A stretch of 10,073 nucleotides of DNA from Sivonenia sp049582005 (lineage in GTDB: Bacteria; Cyanobacteriota; Cyanobacteriia; Gloeobacterales; PMM-0068). The notes under the pieces were generated by a model that saw only the letters and a list, made by a program, of their open reading frames with translations, was not told where the DNA came from and searched no databases. Below, in pieces: positions 1 through 5,633 of the stretch. Where the stretch lies: contig JBAUTB010000022.1 in the NCBI GenBank assembly GCA_049582005.1, positions 1-10,073 on the forward strand, in the 5' to 3' direction. The first letter of the stretch is position 1, and each line of letters opens with the position of its first letter. A program made the position numbers and the translations under genes.

Positions 1-897
1 GCAAAGAGGCTTTTACTGCAATCAGGCAGCTTATGGACAAAGGTCATCGAACAAACCAACTATGCGCTGGAATGTGGAGCCCTCTTCTCGTTGCCGTCAG
101 AATTTACGTTTGTGGAGCAGGGGGGAGTCCGCTTCCTGGTGCGCATCCTAGCCAATCTCAATCGCAAACAGGAAGCAAAAAAAGCCACTAAGGCTCTCGG
201 AAAAGCATTCAATCCCTTTCTTCCCTATGAAAAGGACCTATTTGTTGCAGACATTTCCAAAACTCATGTCTGTCTTTTGAATAAATACAATGTGGCCAAC
301 TACCATCTGCTCATCATCACACGAGCGTTTGAGGAACAGGAAACCCTGCTTACCCTGCAAGATTTTGAGGCTCTATGGGCGTGCATGGCTGAATTTGAAG
401 GTTTGGCCTTCTATAACGCAGGCAAAAAGGCTGGGGCGAGTCAGCGACACAAGCATCTGCAACTCGTCCCCCTACCGCTTACTCCAGAAAGTCTCCCCAT
501 CCCCATAGAGCCCTTGCTTACCACCACCACCTTTCAAGGGTCTATCGGGAAAATACCCGGACTACCTTTTGTCCATGGTTTTGCGCAGCTAGACGCTTCT
601 CTCGTAGCGTTCCCCTTGAAAGCGGCGGCAGCGACCTCTGCCCAATATCACGCCTTGCTTCAGGCTGTGGGATTGAGTAACTCTAGACCAGGAAATAGAC
701 AGTCCGGAGCTTACAATCTCCTCGTGACGCGGCGATGGATGTTGCTGATACCCCGGTCACAGGAAGATTTCGAGTCCATTTCTGTGAACTCCTTAGGCTT
801 TGCCGGGGCCCTCCTTGTCCGCAATGAACAGCAACTGGAGCGGCTGAAAAACTACGGTCCTCTAAATGTGCTGAAGAGTGTTGCTTTACCGATATAG
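1..897 (+). CDS. ATP adenylyltransferase / Ap4A phosphorylase (5' end outside window)
   Basis: Splits diadenosine tetraphosphate with phosphate to ATP and ADP, clearing a stress-linked nucleotide in the cytoplasm. The reading frame is open from base 1 to the TAG at 895-897 (298 codons), and the codons before the TTG at 91 already encode family-like sequence (SLWTKVIEQTNYALECGAL), so TTG 91 is not the start and the true start lies upstream. Visible landmarks, numbered from base 1: FVEQGGVRFLVRILANL near 38-53, NPFLPYE at 71-77, the NKYNVANYHLLIITR block near 94-109, and the HIT-superfamily catalytic signature SQRHKHLQ with H150, H152 and Q154. Length and motifs fit the fungal APA1/APA2-like, cyanobacterial Ap4A phosphorylase class rather than short HIT hydrolases. 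It converges with the metal exporter across a 34-bp gap in which I see no clear terminator. Confidence 0.93.
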   Translation, partial: AKRLLLQSGSLWTKVIEQTNYALECGALFSLPSEFTFVEQGGVRFLVRILANLNRKQEAKKATKALGKAFNPFLPYEKDLFVADISKTHVCLLNKYNVANYHLLIITRAFEEQETLLTLQDFEALWACMAEFEGLAFYNAGKKAGASQRHKHLQLVPLPLTPESLPIPIEPLLTTTTFQGSIGKIPGLPFVHGFAQLDASLVAFPLKAAAATSAQYHALLQAVGLSNSRPGNRQSGAYNLLVTRRWMLLIPRSQEDFESISVNSLGFAGALLVRNEQQLERLKNYGPLNVLKSVALPI

Positions 898-931
898 CCC
901 TTCTTCATGGCCAGGGGTGAAATCAAGAGTC

Positions 932-1843
932 CTAGACGAGATGGTCTGGAGCTAAAGCACAGGGGTGGCCATCCCCTATTTCTATTTGGAGGGTGGCATG
1001 TTCAATTTCGAACTGGTCATGGAGCGCCTTGCAGGTCGTTGCAATGAAAGCATCTCCCGGAAATCCTGTCGGGATAACCAAGTGAGCCGTTAAGGCCGTC
1101 TCCGTGGTGCTCATCGCCCAGATATGCAAATCATGGACTTCTATGACACCAGGAAGACCTCCAAGATAATTCTTTACGGCTACGGGCTCAATGCTCTCCG
1201 GTACCCCATCCAGAACCAGATGGAGGGCATCCATGAGTAATCCCCAAGTACCTACCAAGATAACAACTGAGATCACTAAGCTCATGGCCGGGTCTAACCA
1301 TGTCCAACCAGTAGCCAGTAAGGTCGCTCCAGCCAACACCGTTCCCAAGGATACCGCCGCATCGGAGGACAGATGGAGAAAGGCCCCACGCAGGTTCAGA
1401 TCTTCCTTTTGTCCAGCCATGAAAAGAAGGGCACTCACTGTATTGATTACCACTCCAATCGCAGCTACCCCAATGACGGTTTGCCCAGCCACAGCACCGG
1501 GGTTCCCCAAACGCTGGATCGCTTCCCAGGCAATAGCGCCCACCGCGACGAGGATAAGAAATGCATTTAAAAGCGCCGCAAGAATAGAAGAGCGCCTGAG
1601 TCCATAGGTGCGACGGGGAGAAGGCTCCCGGCGGGCTAGTACACTGGCACCCCAAGCCAGAGATAGTCCCAACACATCGCTCAGGTTATGCCCTGCATCC
1701 GCTAGCAGAGCCAAAGAGTTCGCAAGCAAGCCATACAGCACTTCTATACCGACGAAGCCTAAGTTGAGCCCAACGGCTATCACAAAAATGCGATTGTAGT
1801 TACTCGGACCGTGTCTATGGGAATGTTCATGATGGTGTGACAT
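932..1843 (-). CDS. czcD: CDF-family metal cation/H+ antiporter (CzcD/ZitB type)
   Basis: Predicted inner-membrane antiporter exporting Zn2+ (possibly Co2+ or Cd2+) from the cytoplasm in exchange for protons. The 303-residue protein has a His-rich N-terminus (HHHEHSHRH at 3-11), about six hydrophobic segments (roughly 17-37, 42-65, 85-107, 119-142, 155-178, 183-207), and a C-terminal cytoplasmic domain. The transport-site pairs are visible as H52/D56 (HNLSD, helix 2) and H157/D161 (HLSSD, helix 5); this HD-HD arrangement is typical of zinc-type CDFs rather than the manganese or iron types. The C-terminal domain carries H237, H240, H254, H282 and the late HPC, consistent with regulatory metal binding. 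The ATG at 1841-1843 gives the usual length; only a weak GGGGA lies upstream. It is divergent from a small membrane protein gene across a region with Fur-family-like boxes. The symbol is by family resemblance; substrate is inferred. Confidence 0.93.
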   Translation of the reverse strand: MSHHHEHSHRHGPSNYNRIFVIAVGLNLGFVGIEVLYGLLANSLALLADAGHNLSDVLGLSLAWGASVLARREPSPRRTYGLRRSSILAALLNAFLILVAVGAIAWEAIQRLGNPGAVAGQTVIGVAAIGVVINTVSALLFMAGQKEDLNLRGAFLHLSSDAAVSLGTVLAGATLLATGWTWLDPAMSLVISVVILVGTWGLLMDALHLVLDGVPESIEPVAVKNYLGGLPGVIEVHDLHIWAMSTTETALTAHLVIPTGFPGDAFIATTCKALHDQFEIEHATLQIEIGDGHPCALAPDHLV

Positions 1844-1894
1844 TTTCTAAGATATCCCCAGAGAACGGAGGTCTCACTTCTCTTAGCTTAGTTC

Positions 1895-1922
1895 TTGCAC
1901 ATTCCATACAAACAGTGTGCAA
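1895..1922. promoter_or_regulatory. 7-bp inverted repeat TTGCACA-N14-TGTGCAA, possible operator
   Basis: TTGCACA at 1895-1901 and its exact reverse complement TGTGCAA at 1916-1922 are separated by 14 bases, with arm centres 21 bp apart (two helical turns). The dyad lies 52-79 bp upstream of the CDF exporter start, where its promoter would be expected. This geometry would suit a dimeric regulator such as a metal sensor, but no regulator gene is in the window and no specific family is assigned. Confidence 0.35.
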
Positions 1923-1940
1923 CATAAAAATAATGTTTAT

Positions 1941-1973
1941 ATAATGATTATTAGGCTTATTAATAATCATTAT
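1941..1973. promoter_or_regulatory. Double Fur/Zur-family-like box within a perfect 13-bp inverted repeat
   Basis: ATAATGATTATTA at 1941-1953 is perfectly repeated in inverse as TAATAATCATTAT at 1961-1973, separated by GGCTTAT. Each arm also resembles the 7-1-7 Fur-family consensus TGATAATNATTATCA. The right arm, read as TAATAATCATTATCA (1961-1975), differs at one informative position. The left one, centred at 1946 (1939-1953), differs at three. The two centres are 22 bp apart, about two helical turns, as in tandem dimer binding. The site sits about 100-125 bp before the exporter start and 70-95 bp before the small membrane protein start. That a Fur-family protein (Fur, Zur or PerR) binds here is inference; an AT-rich stretch can produce such matches by chance, but the perfect 13-bp symmetry makes that less likely. 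Confidence 0.5.
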
Positions 1974-1996
1974 CATTATTAATTTGTTTGGACAAG

Positions 1997-2012
1997 AATA
2001 ATACTCATTATT
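1997..2012. repeat. AT-rich dyad AATAAT-N4-ATTATT upstream of the small membrane protein
   Basis: AATAAT at 1997-2002 and ATTATT at 2007-2012 form an inverted repeat with four bases between, 28-43 bp before the ATG at 2040. It resembles the arms of the larger upstream repeat but lacks the 7-1-7 spacing. A poor promoter-like pair (TTGGAC at 1988-1993 and TATTTT at 2009-2014, spacer 15) overlaps it, so binding here could affect the downstream gene. Both are weak calls. Confidence 0.25.
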
Positions 2013-2039
2013 TTACCGTTATCCATCCATCTCTCTCCA

Positions 2040-2231
2040 ATGAATAAACTTCTATTAAACGTGGCCTTATTGATTGTGTTACCTCCCGTCGGCCTATTCC
2101 TAACGATCACGGACAGGAGTCTCTCAGTCGAGACCAAAACCATTACCTTAAGTATTGGGCTGACCATCGGCACAGTTCTTTACGCACTGCTTTATCTCTT
2201 CATTCGCCAATTGTTTGCTCCAGTGGCCTGA
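2040..2231 (+). CDS. Small two-helix membrane protein, function unknown
   Basis: The 63-residue frame opens with ATG and encodes MNK followed by a hydrophobic segment (about 4-23), a polar stretch with TDRSLSVETKT (about 24-34), a second hydrophobic segment (about 35-58) and a short end LFAPVA. The K at 3 and the polar loop suit a hairpin of two membrane helices with both ends on the same side. There is no recognisable family motif and no good ribosome binding site (CTCTCTCCA precedes the ATG). Support for it being real: the length-appropriate amphipathic layout, its position directly downstream of Fur-family-like boxes, and lack of a better explanation for the 500-bp gap between the exporter and panB. 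The alternative frame on the opposite strand (1979-2173) looks less protein-like. The frame may originally have continued into the +1-frame tail that follows. Confidence 0.5.
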   Translation: MNKLLLNVALLIVLPPVGLFLTITDRSLSVETKTITLSIGLTIGTVLYALLYLFIRQLFAPVA

Positions 2232-2232
2232 G

Positions 2233-2331
2233 AATGTTTTGTCGATCAAGGACTTTGACTACTCCCGCCTAAGTAGAGAAAAATTTGTTGGGCTCAAGGG
2301 GCGTGTGCTGATCGAACAGAAGTTTGACTAG
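2233..2331 (+). pseudogene. Protein-like tail in the +1 frame, possible frameshifted C-terminus
   Basis: Directly after the stop of the small membrane protein (TGA 2229-2231), the +1 frame encodes about 32 residues of ordinary-looking charged protein from N (2233) through VLSIKDFDYSRLSREKF and GLKGRVLIEQKFD to TAG at 2329-2331. No ATG opens this frame; TTG at 2215 or 2239 are the only nearby candidates. Two readings are possible. It may be the cytoplasmic tail of the membrane protein, separated by a frameshift (real or a sequencing error), giving a protein of about 97 residues. Or it may be a separate tiny gene or chance coding-like sequence. I recognise no family. No slippery sequence or internal Shine-Dalgarno typical of programmed +1 shifting is visible. 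Confidence 0.3.
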
Positions 2332-2371
2332 CTTGTTAGAAGCCCACAAAAGACTTGAGACGAGAGACAAC

Positions 2372-3166
2372 TTAGGAGCAGTTAGGGAAGTTATGTTCTC
2401 GAACTTCCTGCCCCCATCGTAAGACCGCTTGTTGCACCTGGGTTCTCAAGTTGAGGTAGTCGGGCGCAAAAGGGGGTCTTGTTTCGGTTAAGCCCAAGAA
2501 ATCATGGGTAACCAGTACCTGACCATCGCAGTGTGGACCTGCTCCAATCCCAATCGTCGGGATCGTCAAGGTATGGGTAATTTTTTCAGCCAATGCACTG
2601 GGAATATGTTCCAGCACTAAGGCAAAAGCTCCAGCCTTTTCAAGCTTAAGGGCTTCTTCCAGCAAACGGTCCTGTTCCTCTGGTTCTTTACCGCGCTGGC
2701 TAAAACTCCCCAATTGATGAACAGATTGGGGGGTAAGACCAAGGTGAGCCATTACCGGAATACCGACTTCCGTCAATTTTCTGATCGTCAAAGACATGGC
2801 TTCAGACCCGCCTTCTAGCTTAACGGCTTGCATTCCCGCTTCTTTGAGAAAACGTCCTGCCGTATGGAGCGCCTGTTCGGGAGAGCTTTGATAGCTAAGG
2901 AAGGGTAAATCTGCTACGAGAAACGCTCGTTCACTCCCACGTCGTACCGCTTTGCAGTGATGCAGCATCTCTTCTACTGTCACGGGCAACGTGGAGTCAT
3001 AGCCTAAGGCCACCATGCCTAGGCTATCCCCCACCATCAGGATATCGACACCGGATTGGTCCAGAATGCGGCTCATGCTGTATTCATAAGCCGTAAGTAC
3101 AACCAAGGGGATGCCTTGCTTTTTTGCTTTGCGGATATGGTTGAGCGTAATTCGGGTAGACTGCAT
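2372..3166 (-). CDS. panB: 3-methyl-2-oxobutanoate hydroxymethyltransferase (ketopantoate synthesis)
   Basis: Transfers a hydroxymethyl group from 5,10-methylenetetrahydrofolate to 2-oxoisovalerate, giving ketopantoate, the first committed step of pantothenate and coenzyme A synthesis. The 264 residues equal the length of E. coli PanB. The TIM-barrel signatures are intact: LTAYEYS at 24-30, VGDSLGMV at 45-52 with the metal ligand D47, D86 in VADLPF, E118 in KLEGG, the catalytic glutamate E186 in LEHIP, and IGIGAGPHCDGQ at 205-216. The ATG at 3164-3166 gives a normal N-terminus; no strong Shine-Dalgarno precedes it. No panC, panD or panE is adjacent, so the pathway genes are scattered. It is divergent from ecfT with only 45 bp between the starts. 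Confidence 0.97.
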   Translation of the reverse strand: MQSTRITLNHIRKAKKQGIPLVVLTAYEYSMSRILDQSGVDILMVGDSLGMVALGYDSTLPVTVEEMLHHCKAVRRGSERAFLVADLPFLSYQSSPEQALHTAGRFLKEAGMQAVKLEGGSEAMSLTIRKLTEVGIPVMAHLGLTPQSVHQLGSFSQRGKEPEEQDRLLEEALKLEKAGAFALVLEHIPSALAEKITHTLTIPTIGIGAGPHCDGQVLVTHDFLGLTETRPPFAPDYLNLRTQVQQAVLRWGQEVREHNFPNCS

Positions 3167-3193
3167 ACTCTGGATCTTAACTGCTCCTGTGCC

Positions 3194-3203
3194 CCTAGCT
3201 AGG
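3194..3203. promoter_or_regulatory. 10-bp palindrome CCTAGCTAGG between panB and ecfT, overlapping the ecfT ribosome site
   Basis: A perfect 10-bp palindrome lies in the 45-bp divergent gap. Its right end overlaps the AGGA (3201-3204) that serves as the ecfT Shine-Dalgarno, 7 bases before the ATG at 3212. It could be a shared operator for the divergent pair, or just a short chance palindrome. The gap is too short to hold two separate promoters, so promoter elements probably overlap each other or the coding starts. Confidence 0.25.
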
Positions 3204-3211
3204 AACCCCTC

Positions 3212-4075
3212 ATGGACCTCTTGCGGAGTTTACCGATTGGGCTCTATATCGAGAAGCCTCAAACCTGGATTCATCAACTGGATCCACGCACAAAACTTCT
3301 ATGGGCAGTGGGTATTTTGCTCGTTTGTATTTTGACGGAGTGGCCTTTTCGTTGGGCAATGGTTGGACTATTTTTCATCGTTAGCCTGCTCAGTGGTTTA
3401 CCCGCGCGATTACTGGTTAAGCAGTGGGGTGGGCTGTTCTGGCTAGGAGCACTCGTTCTGGGGAGTGCCATCCTGGCACCCGATGGTCTTTTGATAGACC
3501 CTCAGCCCCGCAGTCCAGTCCTGGGAACTAACCTTCCTCAGCCTACGGACTACACGTACACCCTCGCCCAACTGGGTTTTCTAAGCATTACGCGCTACTC
3601 TTTAGAATTTGGCCTCCAGGTAACGGCCTCTTTGCTCCTGTTGTTTGTTGGAACTAACCTGCTTTTGACGACCACCGCTCCGGAAGAGTTAGCCCTGGGG
3701 GTAGAGCGGCTCCTTTCCCCCCTCAAGCGTTGGGGTGTCGATGTGGATGAGGTGGTCTTGACCCTGGCCTTAGCCCTGCGCTTTTTCCCTTTGGTGGTAG
3801 AAGAAGTCCAAAATTTAGTGCGCTCCGTACGGACCAGGGGAATTGATTGGAAAAGATTTTCCTATGGCAAACAGGCCCGTCTTCTTTTGATGGTGAGTTC
3901 CACCCTGGTAGAAAATTTATTCACTCGTTCAGGACAAATCGCCCAGGCGATGTATACCCGAGGTTATACAGGACCCAGCAATAGACTAGCGGGACGCACG
4001 CTCTCTTTTTCTGCTCAGGACTTCTGGGCTTTTGGGGTCTTCGGTCTGTGTCTGTTGGGACGATTTTTAGTTTAA
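3212..4075 (+). CDS. ecfT: CbiQ/EcfT-family transmembrane component of an ECF transporter
   Basis: Predicted membrane coupling subunit that links a substrate-binding S component to two ATPases in an energy-coupling-factor importer for vitamins or metal ions. The 287-residue protein has the conserved entry motif LDPRTKLL at 23-30, hydrophobic segments near 29-46, 47-62, 75-90, 132-153, 180-200 and 268-286, and two family coupling motifs in the cytoplasmic helices: VRTRG at 206-210 and MYTRGY at 247-252. These Arg-Gly motifs dock onto the ATPase subunits in characterised ECF transporters. A loop rich in Pro and polar residues (about 90-120) splits the membrane segments. AGGA at 3201-3204 is a plausible ribosome site. 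No ATPase or S-component gene is in the window, so the substrate cannot be read from context. The family call is firm, the substrate unknown. Confidence 0.88.
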   Translation: MDLLRSLPIGLYIEKPQTWIHQLDPRTKLLWAVGILLVCILTEWPFRWAMVGLFFIVSLLSGLPARLLVKQWGGLFWLGALVLGSAILAPDGLLIDPQPRSPVLGTNLPQPTDYTYTLAQLGFLSITRYSLEFGLQVTASLLLLFVGTNLLLTTTAPEELALGVERLLSPLKRWGVDVDEVVLTLALALRFFPLVVEEVQNLVRSVRTRGIDWKRFSYGKQARLLLMVSSTLVENLFTRSGQIAQAMYTRGYTGPSNRLAGRTLSFSAQDFWAFGVFGLCLLGRFLV

Positions 4076-4112
4076 ACAGCTTAAGATTACAGGGTAATAT
4101 TCGAGAAATGTT

Positions 4113-5531
4113 ATGCGGCTGGAAAAAGACTCTATGGGCACCCGCGAAGTCCCAGATAGAGTCTACTGGGGTATTCAGACCTTGCGGGCAGTTGAGAATT
4201 TCCCTATTAGTGGCCTAAAACCACAACCTGTTTTTGTCACAGCGATGGTTCTGATTAAAAAAGCGGCGGCCCAGGTTAATCGGGAGCTAGGCTGTATTCC
4301 TCCTCAGATTGCCGAGGTCATTATTCAGGTCTGTGATGAAGTTTTAGCAGGAATGTTGGCTGACCAATTTGTGGTGGATGTGTTTCAGGCTGGAGCGGGT
4401 ACTTCTTTTCATATGAATGTCAATGAGGTATTGGCGAACCGAGGCTTAGAACTGCTCGGTCATCTGAAGGGGGCCTACGAACATCTCAGTCCCAATGACC
4501 ATGTGAACTATGGTCAATCCACCAATGACGTAATCCCCACCGCTATCCGCGTGGCCACAATCCTTGCCCTCCGGGATTTCCTTCCAGTCTTGGAATATCT
4601 GGCAGAGGCCTTTGAGGAAAAGGGAGAAGAGTTTTTATCTATTGTCAAAGCGGGACGAACCCATCTGCAGGATGCTGTTCCCGTGCGGTTAGGAGAAGAA
4701 TTCCGGGCCTATGCTCAAATCCTGCGAGACCATGACCAAAGGCTTGAACAAGCCTCACTCGGTCTGCGCACCCTAGGCATTGGCGGGTCTGCGGTCGGTA
4801 CTGGCTTAAACACCCATCCGCTTTATGCACCTCGCATGGCCGAAGTCCTCTCGGTATACACAGGACTTACCTTGTCACCCGCCTCTCATTTGATGGCTTC
4901 GATGATGAGCCTGGCTCCATTCGTTCATACTTCAGGAACCTTGAGGAACCTGGCCCAAGACTTGACCAAAATTGCCAATGATTTACGCCTAATGGATTCT
5001 GGACCGACCACCGGCTTGAAAGAAATCAAGCTCCCTCCGGTACAACCAGGGTCTTCGATCATGCCCGGTAAATATAATCCTGTTATGGCAGAGATGCTGA
5101 ACATGGTCTGCTATCAAGTCATGGGCTTGGACCAAGCCATTATGTTGGCTGCTCAAGCAGGGCAACTGGAACTGAACGTAATGATGCCTCTAGTCGCCTA
5201 TGACTTGCTCCACCAAATTCAGATCTTGACCAATAGTTTGACCGTATTCAGAACCCATTGTGTAGCAAAAATTGAAGCGAATCCAGAACGCTGTCTTGCC
5301 TACGCAGAAGGTTCACTTTCGCTGGTCACCGCGCTGAATACGCACATTGGCTATCTCAAAGCCGCCGAAGTCGCCAAGGAATCTCTAGAAACCGGAGTCA
5401 GCATTCCCAAGATTGTCTTGGAAAAGGGTTATCTTTCCGAAGAAAAGCTCAAGCAGGTTCTGAATCTAATGGAAATGAGTGCGTTGAAATCCCACCAAGA
5501 ACTGATTAGGACAGAGACTCCCGCCTCATAA
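4113..5531 (+). CDS. aspA: Aspartate ammonia-lyase (aspartase)
   Basis: Predicted to deaminate L-aspartate reversibly to fumarate and ammonia, joining nitrogen metabolism to the TCA cycle. The 472 residues are close to E. coli AspA (478). The fumarase/aspartase superfamily regions are present: AGTSFHMN at 94-101 with T97, GQSTND at 134-139, T183-H184 in GRTHLQDA, and the mobile signature loop GSSIMPGKYNP at 313-323 with the likely catalytic serine S314, K320 and N322. The N-terminal block DSMGTREVPDRVYWGIQTLR and AGQLELNV at 349-356 are aspartase-like rather than fumarase C-like, which favours aspartase. Two local differences from E. coli AspA are GK for AK in the signature loop and LNVMMP for LNVMEP. 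The ATG at 4113 follows an in-frame TAA at 4095; the Shine-Dalgarno is weak. It lies 37 bp behind ecfT and may be co-transcribed. Confidence 0.88.
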   Translation: MRLEKDSMGTREVPDRVYWGIQTLRAVENFPISGLKPQPVFVTAMVLIKKAAAQVNRELGCIPPQIAEVIIQVCDEVLAGMLADQFVVDVFQAGAGTSFHMNVNEVLANRGLELLGHLKGAYEHLSPNDHVNYGQSTNDVIPTAIRVATILALRDFLPVLEYLAEAFEEKGEEFLSIVKAGRTHLQDAVPVRLGEEFRAYAQILRDHDQRLEQASLGLRTLGIGGSAVGTGLNTHPLYAPRMAEVLSVYTGLTLSPASHLMASMMSLAPFVHTSGTLRNLAQDLTKIANDLRLMDSGPTTGLKEIKLPPVQPGSSIMPGKYNPVMAEMLNMVCYQVMGLDQAIMLAAQAGQLELNVMMPLVAYDLLHQIQILTNSLTVFRTHCVAKIEANPERCLAYAEGSLSLVTALNTHIGYLKAAEVAKESLETGVSIPKIVLEKGYLSEEKLKQVLNLMEMSALKSHQELIRTETPAS

Positions 5532-5577
5532 AATAGAGGTCCAAGTAGTGTCAGCAAAGCTAATAGGTCTTACATTC

Positions 5578-5621
5578 CCATGTGTGAATCGCAAACATGG
5601 TTACCAATTCAAAGATGGTAA
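5578..5621. terminator. Two adjacent small hairpins between convergent aspA and tldE, possible terminator
   Basis: In the 102-bp convergent gap two perfect 6-bp inverted repeats lie back to back: CCATGT (5578-5583) with ACATGG (5595-5600), and TTACCA (5601-5606) with TGGTAA (5616-5621). The second is followed on the plus strand by a short T tract (ATTTTCT). The stems are short and AT-containing, so this is at best a weak terminator for aspA; position is the main argument. Confidence 0.35.
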
Positions 5622-5633
5622 ATTTTCTGTCCG

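Noticed and set aside
91..93. TTG at 91 as the start of the Ap4A phosphorylase
   Set aside because: The same frame is open to base 1 and the upstream codons encode family-like N-terminal sequence, so the gene is simply cut by the window edge.
898..931. Possible bidirectional terminator between the Ap4A phosphorylase and the exporter
   Set aside because: No stem longer than a few bases and no T tract found in the 34-bp gap.
1191..1607. 138-codon plus-strand frame opposite the CDF exporter
   Set aside because: Antisense shadow with Ala/Thr/Pro-rich translation; the minus-strand exporter has all its transport motifs.
1979..2173. 64-codon minus-strand frame overlapping the small membrane protein
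   Set aside because: Irregular composition without helices or motif; the plus-strand frame is a better two-helix protein.
2332..2371. Possible terminator of panB
   Set aside because: I looked for stems in and around this gap (including the loose CTCAAG/CTTGAG pair near 2293 and 2353) and found nothing with terminator geometry.
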